A DNA stretch of 64,000 nt, taken from positions 50,446,771-50,510,770 of the forward strand of contig JAQNBH010000004.1 of NCBI GenBank assembly GCA_028752905.1, in the 5' to 3' direction. The notes beneath the pieces were generated by a model. That model was given only the letters and a program-made list of their open reading frames with translations. It ran no database searches and was not told the DNA's origin. This document shows positions 23,201-39,310 of this stretch, in pieces. A program made the translations under genes and the position numbers. Source of the DNA: Cladorhizidae sp. MBARI D1340-BT2 (Eukaryota; Porifera; Demospongiae; Poecilosclerida; Cladorhizidae). Each line of letters opens with the position of its first letter. Within the stretch, counting starts at the first letter, position 1.

Positions 23201-26200
23201 TACACTGTCCTATAGATGACCAATATCATCTAATCACCTTTCCCATGTGCATACATATACACTGTCCTATAGACGACTTAAATATCAATATCATCTAATC
23301 ACCTTTCCCATGTGCATATACACTGTCCTATAGATGACTTAAATATCAATATCATCTAATCACCTTTCCCATGTGCATATATATACACTGTCCTATAGAT
23401 GACTTAAATATCAATATCATCTAATCACCTTTCCCACGTGCATATACACTGTCCTATAGACAACTTAATTATCAATATCATCTAATCACCTTTCCCATGT
23501 GCATATACACTGTCCTATAGACAACTTAAATATCAATATCATCTAATCACTTTTCCATGTGCATATACACTGTCCTATAGACGACTTAAATATCAATATC
23601 ATCTAATCACCTTTCCCATATGCATATACACTGTCGTATAGATGACTTAAATATCAATATCATCTAATCGCCTTTCTCATGTGCATATACACTGAGATGA
23701 CTTAAATATCAATATCATCTAATCACCTTTCCATGTGCATATACACTGTCCTATAGATAACTTAAATATCAATATCATTAAATCACCTTTCCCATGTGCA
23801 TATATATATACTGTCCTATAGACTACTTAAATAGCAATATAATCTAATCACCTTTCCAATGCGCATATATATACACTTTCCTATAGATGACTTAAATATC
23901 AATATCATCTAATTACGTTTCCTATGTGGATATACACTGTCCTATGACTTAAATATCAATATCATCGAATCACCTTTCCCATGTGCATATACACTGTCCT
24001 ATAGATGACTTAAATATCAATATCCTCTAATCACCTTTCCATGTGCATATACACTTTCCTATAGACGACTTAAATATCAATATCATCTAATCACCTTTCC
24101 CATGTATATATATACACTGTCCTATAGATGACTTAAATATCAATATCATCTAATCACCTTTCCATGTGTATAAATACACTGTGCTATAGATGACTTAAAT
24201 ATCAATATCATCTAATCACCTTTCCATGTGCATATACACTGTCCTATAGATGACTTAAATATCTAATCACCTTTCCCATGTGCATTGTCCTATAGATGAC
24301 CAATATCATCTAATCACCTTTCCCATGTGCATACATATACACTGTCCTATAGACGACTTAAATATCAATATCATCTAATCACCTTTCCCATGTGCATAAA
24401 CACTGTCCTATAGTTGACTTAAATATCAATATCATCTAATCACCTTTCCCATGTGCATATATATACACTGTCCTATAGATGACTTAAATATCAATATCAT
24501 CTAATCACCTTTCCATGTGCATATACACTGTCCTATAGACAACGTAAATATCAATATCATCTAATCACCTTTCCATGTGCATATACACTGTCCTATAGAT
24601 GACTTAAATATCTAATCACCTTTCTCATGTGCATATATATACACTGTCCTATAGATGACCAATATCATCTAATCACCTTTCCCATGTGCATACATATACA
24701 CTGTCCTATAGACCACTTAAATATCAATATCATCTAATCACCTATCCCATGTGAATATACACTGTCCTATATATGACTTAAATATCAATATCATCTAATC
24801 ACCTTTCCCATGTGCATATATATAGACTGTCCTATAGATGACTTAAATATCAATATCATCTAATCACCTTTCCATGTTCATATACACTGTCCTATAGACG
24901 ACTTAAATATCAATAACATCTAATCACCTTTCCCATGTGCATATACACTCCTATAGATGACTTAAATATCAATATCATCTAATCACCTTTCCCACGTGCA
25001 TATACACTGTCCTATAGACAACTTAAATATCAATATCATCTAATCACTTTTCCATGTGCATATACACTGTCCTATAGACGACTTAAATATCAATATCATC
25101 TAATCACCTTTCCCATATGCATATACACTGTCGTATAGATGACTTAAATATCAATATCATCTAATCGCCTTTCTCATGTGCATATACACTGTCCTATAGA
25201 TGACTTAAATATCAATATCATCTAATCACCTTTCCATGTGCATATACACTGTCCTATAGATAACTTAAATATCAATATCATTAAATCACCTTTCCCATGT
25301 GCATATATATACACTGTCCTATAGACAACTTAAATATCAATATCATCTAATCACCTTTCCATGTGCATATACACTGTCCTATAGACTACTTATATAGCAA
25401 TATCATCTAATCACCTTTCCCATGTGCATATACACTGTCGTATAGATGACTTAAATATCAATATCATCTAATCACCTTTCCCATGTGCATATACACTGTC
25501 CTATAGATGACTTAAATATCAATATCATCTAATCACCTTTCCATGTGTATATACACTGTGCTATAGATGACTTAAATATCAATATCATCTAATCACCTTT
25601 CCATGTGCATATACACTGTCCTATAGATGACATAAATATCAATATCATCTAAACACCTTTCCGTGTGCATATACACTGTCCTATAGCTGACTTTAATATC
25701 AATATCATCTAATCACCTTTCCCATTTGCATATATATACACTGTCCCATAGATGACCAATATCATCTAATCACCTTTCGTATGTACATATATATACACTG
25801 TCCTATAGACGACTTAAATATCAATATCATCTAATCACCTTTCCCATGTGCATATACACTGTCCTATAGATGACTTAAATATCAATATCATCTAATCACC
25901 TTTCCATGTGCATATACACTGTCCTATAGATAACTTAAATATCAATATCATTAAATCACCTTTACCATTTGCATATATATACACTGTCCTATAGATGACC
26001 AATATCATCTAATCACCTTTCCATGTGCATATACACTGTCCTATAGACAACTTAAATATCAATATCATCTAATCACCTTTCCATGTGCATATACACTGTC
26101 CTATAGATAACTTAAATATCAATATCATTAAATCACCTTTACCATTTGCATATATATACACTGTCCTATAGATGACCAATATCATCTAATCACCTTTCCC

Positions 26201-27190
26201 ATGTACATATACACTGTCCTATAGACAACTTAAATATCAATATCATCTAATCACCTTTCCATGTGCATATACACTGTCCTATAGACAACTTAAATATCAA
26301 TATCATCTAATCACTTTTCCATGTGCATATACACTGTCCTATAGACGACTTAAATATCAATATCATCTAATCACCTTTCCCATATGCATATACACTGTCG
26401 TATAGATGACTTAAATATCAATATCATCTAATCGCCTTTCTCATGTGCATATACACTGTCCTATAGATGACTTAAATATCAATATCATCTAATCACCTTT
26501 CCATGTGCATATACACTGTCCTATAGATAAATTAAATATCAATATCATTAAATCACCTTTACCATGTGCATATATATACACTGTCCTATAGATGACCAAT
26601 ATCATTTAATCTCCTTTCCTATGTGCATATATATACACTGTCCTATAGACTACTTAAATAGCAATATAATCTAATCACCTTTCCAATGCGCATATATATA
26701 CACTTTCCTATAGATGACTTAAATATCAATATCATCTAATTACGTTTCCTATGTGGATATACACTGTCCTATAGATGACTTAAATATCAATATCATCTAA
26801 TCACCTTTCCCATGTGCATATACACTGTCCTATAGATGACTTAAATATCAATATCATCTAATCACCTTTCCATGTGCATATACACTGTCCTATAGACGAC
26901 TTAAATATCAATATCATCTAATCACCTTTCCCATGTATATATATACACTGTCCTATAGATGACTTAAATATCAATATCATCTAATCACCTTTCCATGTGT
27001 ATAAATACACTGTGCTATAGATGACTTAAATATCAATATCATCTAATCACCTTTCAATGTGCATATACACTGTCCTATAGATGACTTAAATATCTAATCA
27101 CCTTTCCCATGTGCATATATATATACTGTCCTATAGATGACCAATATCATCTAATCACCTTTCCCATGTGCATACATATACACTGTCCTA

Positions 27191-27700
27191 TAGTCCACTT
27201 AAATATCAATATCATCTAATCACCTATCCATGTGCATATACACATCTAATCACCTTTCCCATGTGCATATACACTGTCCTATAGATGACTTAAATATCAA
27301 TATCATCTAATCACCTTTCCCATGTGCATATATATACACTGTCCTATAGATGACTTAAATATCAATATCATCAAATCACCTTTCCATGTGCATATACACT
27401 GTCCTATAGACAACTTAATTATCAATATCATCTAATCACCTTTCCCATGTGCATATACACTGTCCTATAGATGACTTAAATATCAATATCATCTAATCAC
27501 CTTTCCATGTACATATACACTGTCCTATAGACAACGTAAATATCAATATCATCTAATCACCTTTCCAAGTGCATATACACTGTCCTATAGATGACTTAAA
27601 TATCTAATCACCTTTCTCATGTGCATATATATACACTGTCCTATAGATGACCAATATCATCTAATCACCTTTCCCATGTGCATACATATACACTGTCCTA
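27191..27700 (+). repeat. 510 bp local duplication around the TAGTCCAC variant
   Basis: The rare TAGTCCAC monomer with the following CACATCTAATC fusion occurs at 27191 and again at 27701, but only once in the related segments near 9418 and 20581. The first copy switches after CACATCTAATCACC to the monomer order seen near 8970, so it looks like a chimera made by out-of-register exchange. Confidence 0.8.
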
Positions 27701-30700
27701 TAGTCCACTTAAATATCAATATCATCTAATCACCTATCCATGTGCATATACACATCTAATCACCTTTCCCATGTGCATATACACTCCTATAGATGACTTA
27801 AATATCAATATCATCTAATCACCTTTCCCACGTGCATATACACTGTCCTATAGACAACTTAAATATCAATATCATCTAATCACTTTTCCATGTGCATATA
27901 CACTGTCCTATAGACGACTTAAATATCAATATCATCTAATCACCTTTCCCATATGCATATACACTGTCGTATAGATGACTTAAATATCAATATCATCTAA
28001 TCGCCTTTCTCATGTGCATATACACTGTCCTATAGATGACTTAAATATCAATATCATCTAATCACCTTTCCATGTGCATATACGCTGTCCTATAGATGAC
28101 TTAAATATCAATATCATCTAATCACCTTTCCCATGTGCATATACACTGTCCTATAGATGACTTAAATATCAATATCATCTAATCACCTTTCCATGTGCAT
28201 ATACACTGTCCTATAGACGACTTAAATATCAATATCATCTAATCACCTTTCCCACGTGCATATACACTGTCCTATAGACGACTTAAATATCAATATCATC
28301 TAATCACCTTTCCCATGTGCATATACACTGTCCTATAGATGACTTAAATATCAATATCATCTAATCACCTTTCCCATGTGCATATACACTGTCCTATAGA
28401 TGACTTAAATATCAATATCATCTAATCACCTTTCCATGTGCATATACACTGTCCTATAGACGACTTAAATATCAATATCATCTAATCACCTTTCCCACGT
28501 GCATATACACTGTCCTATAGACAACTTAAATATCAATATCATCTAATCACCTATCCATGTGCATATACATTGTCCTATAGACGACTTAAATATCAATATC
28601 ATCTAATCACCTTTCCCATATGCATATACACTGTCGTATAGATGACTTAAATATCAATATCATCTAATCGCCTTTCTCATGTGCATATACACTGTCCTAT
28701 AGATGACTTAAATATCAATATCATCTAATCACCTTTCCCATGCGCATATATATACACTTTCCTATAGATGACTTAAATATCAATATCATCTAATCACGTT
28801 TCCTATGTGGATATACACTGTCCTATAGACAACGTAAATATCAATATCATCTAATCACCTTTCCCATGTGCATATACACTGTCGTATAGATGACTTAAAT
28901 ATCAATATCATCTAATCGCCTTTCCCATGTGCATATACACTGTCCTATAGATGACTTAAATATCAATATCATCTAATCACCTATCCCATGTGCAAATACA
29001 CTTTCCTATAGATGACTTAAATATCAATATCATCTAATCACCTTTCCATGTGCATATACACTGTCCTATAGATGACTTAAATATCAATATCATCTAATCA
29101 CCTATCCCATGTGCAAATACACTTTCCTATAGATGACTTAAATATCAATATCATCTAATCACCTTTCCCATGTGCATATACACTGTCCTTTAGATGACTT
29201 AAATATCAATATCATCTAATCACCTTTCCATGTGCATATACACTGTCCTATAGATGACTTAAATATCTAATCACCTTTCCCATGTGCCTACATATACACT
29301 GTCCTATAGACGACTTAAATATCAATATCATCTAATCACCTTTCCCATGTGCATATACACTGTCCAATAGATGACTTAAATATCAATATCATCTAATCAC
29401 CTTTCCCATGTGCATATATATACACTGTCCTATAGATGACTTAAATATCAATATCATCTAATCACCTTTCCATGTGCATATACACTGTCCTATAGACAAC
29501 TTAATTATCAATATCATTAAATCACCTTTACCATTTGCATATATATACACTGTCCTATAGATGACCAATATCATCTAATCACCTTTCCTATGTGCATATA
29601 TATACACTATCCTATAGACGACTTAAATATCAATATCATCTAATCACTTTTCCATGTGCATATACACTGTCCTATAGACGACTTAAATATCAATAACATC
29701 TAATCACCTTTCCATGTGCATATACACTGTGCTATAGATGACTTATATATCAATATCATCTAATCACTTTTCTATGTGCATATACACTGTCCTATAGACG
29801 ACTTAAATATCAATATCAATCACCTTTCCCATATGCATATACACTGTCGTATAGATGACTTAAATATCAATATCATCTAATCGCCTTTCTCATGAGCATA
29901 TACACTGTCCTATAGATGACTTAAATATCAATATCATCTAATCACCTTTCCATGTGCATATACACTGTCCTATAGATAACTTAAATATCAATATCATTAA
30001 ATCACCTTTCCCATGTGCATATATATACACTGTCCTATAGATGACCAATATCATCTAATCACCTTTCCTATGTGCATATATATCCACTGTCCTATAGACT
30101 ACTTAAATAGCAATATAATCTAATCACCTTTCCATGTACATATACACTGTCCTATAGACAACGTAAATATCAATATCATCCAATCACCTTTCCCATGTAT
30201 ATATATACACAGTCCTATAGATGACTTAAATATCAATATCATCTAATCACCTTTCCATGTGTATATACACTGTGCTATAGATGACTTAAATATCAATATC
30301 ATCTAATCACCTTTCCATGTGCATATACACTGTCCTATAGATGACTTAAATATCTAATCACCTTTCCCATGTGCATATATATACACTGTCCTATAGATGA
30401 CCAATATCATCTAATCACCTTTCCCATGTGCATACATATACACTGTCCTATAGACGACTTAAATATCAATATCATCTAATCACCTTTCCCATGTGCATAT
30501 ACACTGTCCTATAGATGACTTAAATATCAATATCATCTAATCACCTTTCCCATGTGCATATATATACACTGTCCTATAGATGACTTAAATATCAATATCA
30601 TCTAATCACCTTTCCCACGTGCATATACACTGTCCTATAGACAACTTAAATATCAATATCATCTAATCACCTTTCCATGTACATATACACTGTCCTATAG

Positions 30701-33700
30701 ACAACGTAAATATCAATATCATCTAATCACCTTTCCATGTGTGTATACACTGTCCTATAGACGACATAAATATCAATATCATCTAATCACCTTTCCCATG
30801 TATATATATACACTGTCCTATAGATGACTTAAATATCAATATCATCTAATCACCTTTCTATGTGCATATACACTGTCCTATAGATAACTTAAATATCAAT
30901 ATCATTAAATCACCTTTCCCATGTGCATATATATACACTATCCTATAGACGACTTAAATAGCAATATAATCTAATCACCTTTCCCATGCGCATATATATA
31001 CACTTTCCTATAGATGACTTAAATATCAATATCATCTAATCACGTTTCCTATGTGGATATACACTGTCCTATAGATGACTTAAATATCAATATCATCTAA
31101 TCACCTTTCCATGTGCTTATACACTGTCCTATAGACAACTTAATTATCAATATCATCTAATCACCTTTCCCATGTGCATATACACTGTCCTATAGACAAC
31201 TTAAATATCAATATCATCTAATCACTTTTCCATGTGCATATACACTGTCCTATAGACGACTTAAATATCAATATCATCTAATCACCTTTCCCATATGCAT
31301 ATACACTGTCGTATAGATGACTTAAATATCAATATCATCTAATCGCCTTTCTCATGTGCATATACACTGTCCTATAGATGACTTAAATATCAATATCATC
31401 TAATCACCTTTCCATGTGCATATACACTGTCCTATAGATAACTTAAATATCAATATCATTAAATCACCTTTCCCATGTGCATATATATATACTGTCCTAT
31501 AGACTACTTAAATAGCAATATAATCTAATCACCTTTCCAATGCGCATATATATACACTTTCCTATAGATGACTTAAATATCAATATCATCTAATTACGTT
31601 TCCTATGTGGATATACACTGTCCTATAGATGACTTAAATATCAATAACATCTAATCACCTTTCCCATGTGCATATACACTGTCCTATAGATGACTTAAAT
31701 ATCAATATCCTCTAATCACCTATCCATGTGCATATACACTGTCCTATAGACGACTTAAATATCAATATCATCTAATCACCTTTCCCATGTATATATATAC
31801 ACTGTCCTATAGATGACTTAAATATCAATATCATCTAATCACCTTTCCCATGTGCATATACACTGTCCTATAGATGACTTAAATATCAATATCCTCTAAT
31901 CACCTTTCCATGTGCATATACACTGTCCTATAGACGACTTAAATATCAATATCATCTAATCACCTTTCCATGTGCATATACACTGTCCTATAGATGACTT
32001 AAATATCTAATCACCTTTCCCATGTGCATATATATACACTGTCCTATAGATGACCAATATCATCTAATCACCTTTCCCATGTGCATACATATACACTGTC
32101 CTATAGACGACTTAAATATCAATATCATCTAATCACCTTTCCCATGTGCATAAACACTGTCCTATAGTTGACTTAAATATCAATATCATCTAATCACCTT
32201 TCCCATGTGCATATATATACACTGTCCTATAGATGACTTAAATATCAATATCATCTAATCACCTTTCCATGTGCATATACACTGTCCTATAGACAACGTA
32301 AATATCAATATCATCTAATCACCTTTCCATGTGCATATACACTGTCCTATAGATGACTTAAATATCTAATCACCTTTCTCATGTGCATATATATACACTG
32401 TCCTATAGATGACCAATATCATCTAATCACCTTTCCCATGTGCATACATATACACTGTCCTATAGACCACTTAAATATCAATATCCACCTATCCCATGTG
32501 AATATACACTGTCCTATATATGACTTAAATATCAATATCATCTAATCACCTTTCCCATGTGCATATATATAGACTGTCCTATAGATGACTTAAATATCAA
32601 TATCATCTAATCACCTTTCCATGTGCATATACACTGTCCTATAGACGACTTAAATATCAATAACATCTAATCACCTTTCCCATGTACATATACACTGTCC
32701 TATAGACAACTTAAATATCAATATCATCTAATCACCTTTCCATGTGCATATACACTGTCCTATAGACTACTTATATAGCAATATCATCTAATCACCTTTC
32801 CCATGTGCATATACACTGTCGTATAGATGACTTAAATATCAATATCATCTAATCACCTTTCCCATGTGCATATACACTGTCCTATAGATGACTTAAATAT
32901 CAATATCATCTAATCACCTTTCCATGTGCATATACACTGTCCTATAGACGACTTAAATATCAATATCATCTAATCACCTTTCCATGTGTATATACACTGT
33001 GCTATAGATGACTTAAATATCAATATCATCTAATCACCTTTCCATGTGCATATACACTGTCCTATAGATGACATAAATATCAATATCATCTAAACACCTT
33101 TCCGTGTGCATATACACTGTCCTATAGCTGACTTTAATATCAATATCATCTAATCACCTTTCCCATTTGCATATATATACACTGTCCCATAGATGACCAA
33201 TATCATCTAATCACCTTTCGTATGTACATATATATACACTGTCCTATAGACGACTTAAATATCAATATCATCTAATCACCTTTCCCATGTGCATATACAC
33301 TGTCCTATAGATGACTTAAATATCAATATCATCTAATCACCTTTCCATGTGTATATACACTGTGCTATAGATGACTTAAATATCAATATCATCTAATCAC
33401 ATTTCCATGTGCATATACACTGTCCTATAGATGACATAAATATCAATATCATCTAAACACCTTTCCGTGTGCATATACACTGTCCTATAGCTGACTTTAA
33501 TATCAATATCATCTAATCACCTTTCCCATTTGCATATATATACACTGTCCCATAGATGACCAATATCATCTAATCACCTTTCGTATGTACATATATATAC
33601 ACTGTCCTATAGACGACTTAAATATCAATATCATCTAATCACCTTTCCCATGTGCATATACACTGTCCTATAGATGACTTAAATATCAATATCATCTAAT

Positions 33701-34745
33701 CACCTTTCCCATGTGCATATACACTGTCCTATAGATGACTTAAATATCAATATCATCTAATCACCTTTCCATGTGCATATACACTGTCCTATAGACGACT
33801 TAAATATCAATATCATCTAATCACCTTTCCCATGTGCATATACACTGTCCTATAGATGACTTAAATATCAATATCATCTAATCACCTTTCCCATGTGCAT
33901 ATACACTGTCCTATAGATGACTTAAATATCAATATCATCTAATCACCTTTCCATGTGCATATACACTGTCCTATAGACGACTTAAATATCAATATCATCT
34001 AATCACCTTTCCTACGTGCATATACACTGTCCTATAGACAACTTAAATATCAATATCATCTAATCACCTATCCATGTGCATATACACTGTCCTATAGACG
34101 ACTTAAATATCAATATCATCTAATCACCTTTCCCATATGCATATACACTGTCGTATAGATGACTTAAATATCAATATCATCTAATCGCCTTTCTCATGTG
34201 CATATACACTGTCCTATAGATGACTTAAATATCAATATCATCTAATCACCTTTCCCATGCGCATATATATACACTTTCCTATAGATGACTTAAATATCAA
34301 TATCATCTAATCACGTTTCCTATGTGGATATACACTGTCCTATAGACAACGTAAATATCAATATCATCTAATCACCTTTCCCATGTGCATATACACTGTC
34401 GTATAGATGACTTAAATATCAATATCATCTAATCGCCTTTCCCATGTGCATATACACTGTCCTATAGATGACTTAAATATCAATATCATCTAATCACCTA
34501 TCCCATGTGCAAATACACTTTCCTATAGATGACTTCAATATCAATATCATCTAATCACCTTTCCATGTGCATATACACTGTCCTATAGATGACTTAAATA
34601 TCAATATCATCTAATCACCTATCCCATGTGCAAATACACTTTCCTATAGATGACTTAAATATCAATATCATCTAATCACCTTTCCCATGTGCATATACAC
34701 TGTCCTTTAGATGACTTAAATATCAATATCATCTAATCACCTTTC

Positions 34746-37058
34746 CATGTGCATATACACTGTCCTATAGATGACTTAAATATCTAATCACCTTTCCCAT
34801 GTGCCTACATATACACTGTCCTATAGACGACTTAAATATCAATATCATCTAATCACCTTTCCCATGTGCATATACACTGTCCAATAGATGACTTAAATAT
34901 CAATATCATCTAATCACCTTTCCCATGTGCATATATATACACTGTCCTATAGATGACTTAAATATCAATATCATCTAATCACCTTTCCATGTGCATATAC
35001 ACTGTCCTATAGACAACTTAATTATCAATATCATTAAATCACCTTTACCATTTGCATATATATACACTGTCCTATAGATGACCAATATCATCTAATCACC
35101 TTTCCTATGTGCATATATATACACTATCCTATAGACGACTTAAATATCAATATCATCTAATCACTTTTCCATGTGCATATACACTGTCCTATAGACGACT
35201 TAAATATCAATAACATCTAATCACCTTTCCATGTGCATATACACTGTCCTATAGATGACTTATATATCAATATCATCTAATCACTTTTCTATGTGCATAT
35301 ACACTGTCCTATAGACGACTTAAATATCAATATCAATCACCTTTCCCATATGCATATACACTGTCGTATAGATGACTTAAATATCAATATCATCTAATCG
35401 CCTTTCTCATGAGCATATACACTGTCCTATAGATGACTTAAATATCAATATCATCTAATCACCTTTCCATGTGCATATACACTGTCCTATAGATAACTTA
35501 AATATCAATATCATTAAATCACCTTTCCCATGTGCATATATATACACTGTCCTATAGATGACCAATATCATCTAATCACCTTTCCTATGTGCATATATAT
35601 CCACTGTCCTATAGACTACTTAAATAGCAATATAATCTAATCACCTTTCCATGTACATATACACTGTCCTATAGACAACGTAAATATCAATATCATCTAA
35701 TCACTTTTCCATGTGCATATACACTGTCCTATAGACGACTTAAATATCAATATCATCTAATCACCTTTCCCATATGCATATACACTGTCGTATAGATGAC
35801 TTAAATATCAATATCATCTAATCGCCTTTCTCATGTGCATATACACTGTCCTATAGATGACTTAAATATCAATATCATCTAATCACCTTTCCATGTGCAT
35901 ATACACTGTCCTATAGATAACTTAAATATCAATATCATTAAATCACCTTTCCCATGTGCATATATATATACTGTCCTATAGACTACTTAAATAGCAATAT
36001 AATCTAATCACCTTTCCAATGCGCATATATATACACTTTCCTATAGATGACTTAAATATCAATATCATCTAATTACGTTTCCTATGTGGATATACACTGT
36101 CCTATAGATGACTTAAATATCAATATCATCTAATCACCTTTCCCATGTACATATACACTGTCCTATAGATGACTTAAATATCAATATCATCTAATCGCCT
36201 TTCTCATGTGCATATACACTGTCCTATAGATGACTTAAATATCAATATCATCTAATCACCTTTCCATGTGCATATACGCTGTCCTATAGATGACTTAAAT
36301 ATCAATATCATCTAATCACCTTTCCCATGTGCATATACACTGTCCTATAGATGACTTAAATATCAATATCATCTAATCACCTTTCCATGTGCATATACAC
36401 TGTCCTATAGACGACTTAAATATCAATATCATCTAATCACCTTTCCCACGTGCATATACACTGTCCTATAGACGACTTAAATATCAATATCATCTAATCA
36501 CCTTTCCCATGTGCATATACACTGTCCTATAGATGACTTAAATATCAATATCATCTAATCACATTTCCCATGTGCATATACACTGTCCTATAGATGACTT
36601 AAATATCAATATCATCTAATCACCTTTCCATGTGCATATACACTGTCCTATAGACGACTTAAATATCAATATCATCTAATCACCTTTCCCACGTGCATAT
36701 ACACTGTCCTATAGACAACTTAAATATCAATATCATCTAATCACCTATCCATGTGCATATACACTGTCCTATAGACGACTTAAATATCAATATCATCTAA
36801 TCACCTTTCCCATATGCATATACACTGTCGTATAGATGACTTAAATATCAATATCATCTAATCGCCTTTCTCATGTGCATATACACTGTCCTATAGATGA
36901 CTTAAATATCAATATCATCTAATCACCTTTCCCATGCGCATATATATACACTTTCCTATAGATGACTTAAATATCAATATCATCTAATCACGTTTCCTAT
37001 GTGGATATACACTGTCCTATAGACAACGTAAATATCAATATCATCTAATCACCTTTCC
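34746..37058 (+). repeat. 2313 bp higher-order block D, copy 1
   Basis: Repeated in tandem. Landmarks at +2313: GTGCCTACAT (34802 and 37115) and the CCCATGTAC monomer (36148 and 38461). The right part also has the ATCACATTTCCC variant (36561), whose partner is at 38813, an offset of 2252. Confidence 0.88.
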
Positions 37059-39310
37059 CATGTGCATATACACTGTCCTATAGATGACTTAAATATCTAA
37101 TCACCTTTCCCATGTGCCTACATATACACTGTCCTATAGACGACTTAAATATCAATATCATCTAATCACCTTTCCCATGTGCATATACACTGTCCAATAG
37201 ATGACTTAAATATCAATATCATCTAATCACCTTTCCCATGTGCATATATATACACTGTCCTATAGATGACTTAAATATCAATATCATCTAATCACCTTTC
37301 CATGTGCATATACACTGTCCTATAGACAACTTAATTATCAATATCATTAAATCACCTTTACCATTTGCATATATATACACTGTCCTATAGATGACCAATA
37401 TCATCTAATCACCTTTCCTATGTGCATATATATACACTATCCTATAGACGACTTAAATATCAATATCATCTAATCACTTTTCCATGTGCATATACACTGT
37501 CCTATAGACGACTTAAATATCAATAACATCTAATCACCTTTCCATGTGCATATACACTGTCCTATAGATGACTTATATATCAATATCATCTAATCACTTT
37601 TCTATGTGCATATACACTGTCCTATAGACGACTTAAATATCAATATCAATCACCTTTCCCATATGCATATACACTGTCGTATAGATGACTTAAATATCAA
37701 TATCATCTAATCGCCTTTCTCATGAGCATATACACTGTCCTATAGATGACTTAAATATCAATATCATCTAATCACCTTTCCATGTGCATATACACTGTCC
37801 TATAGATAACTTAAATATCAATATCATTAAATCACCTTTCCCATGTGCATATATATACACTGTCCTATAGATGACCAATATCATCTAATCACCTTTCCTA
37901 TGTGCATATATATCCACTGTCCTATAGACTACTTAAATAGCAATATAATCTAATCACCTTTCCATGTACATATACACTGTCCTATAGACAACGTAAATAT
38001 CAATATCATCTAATCACTTTTCCATGTGCATATACACTGTCCTATAGACGACTTAAATATCAATATCATCTAATCACCTTTCCCATATGCATATACACTG
38101 TCGTATAGATGACTTAAATATCAATATCATCTAATCGCCTTTCTCATGTGCATATACACTGTCCTATAGATGACTTAAATATCAATATCATCTAATCACC
38201 TTTCCATGTGCATATACACTGTCCTATAGATAACTTAAATATCAATATCATTAAATCACCTTTCCCATGTGCATATATATATACTGTCCTATAGACTACT
38301 TAAATAGCAATATAATCTAATCACCTTTCCAATGCGCATATATATACACTTTCCTATAGATGACTTAAATATCAATATCATCTAATTACGTTTCCTATGT
38401 GGATATACACTGTCCTATAGATGACTTAAATATCAATATCATCTAATCACCTTTCCCATGTACATATACACTGTCCTATAGATGACTTAAATATCAATAT
38501 CATCTAATCGCCTTTCTCATGTGCATATACACTGTCCTATAGATGACTTAAATATCAATATCATCTAATCACCTTTCCATGTGCATATACGCTGTCCTAT
38601 AGATGACTTAAATATCAATATCATCTAATCACCTTTCCCATGTGCATATACACTGTCCTATAGATGACTTAAATATCAATATCATCTAATCACCTTTCCA
38701 TGTGCATATACACTGTCCTATAGACGACTTAAATATCAATATCATCTAATCACCTTTCCCATGTGCATATACACTGTCCTATAGATGACTTAAATATCAA
38801 TATCATCTAATCACATTTCCCATGTGCATATACACTGTCCTATAGATGACTTAAATATCAATATCATCTAATCACCTTTCCATGTGCATATACACTGTCC
38901 TATAGACGACTTAAATATCAATATCATCTAATCACCTTTCCCACGTGCATATACACTGTCCTATAGACAACTTAAATATCAATATCATCTAATCACCTAT
39001 CCATGTGCATATACACTGTCCTATAGACGACTTAAATATCAATATCATCTAATCACCTTTCCCATATGCATATACACTGTCGTATAGATGACTTAAATAT
39101 CAATATCATCTAATCGCCTTTCTCATGTGCATATACACTGTCCTATAGATGACTTAAATATCAATATCATCTAATCACCTTTCCCATGCGCATATATATA
39201 CACTTTCCTATAGATGACTTAAATATCAATATCATCTAATCACGTTTCCTATGTGGATATACACTGTCCTATAGACAACGTAAATATCAATATCATCTAA
39301 TCACCTTTCC
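37059..39310 (+). repeat. Higher-order block D, copy 2 (2252 bp, one monomer lost)
   Basis: Tandem copy of block D. It is 61 bp shorter because the CCCACGTGC/GACGAC monomer at about 36448-36508 of copy 1 is missing between the GACGAC monomer at 38724 and the CCCATGTGC monomer at 38758. Confidence 0.88.
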
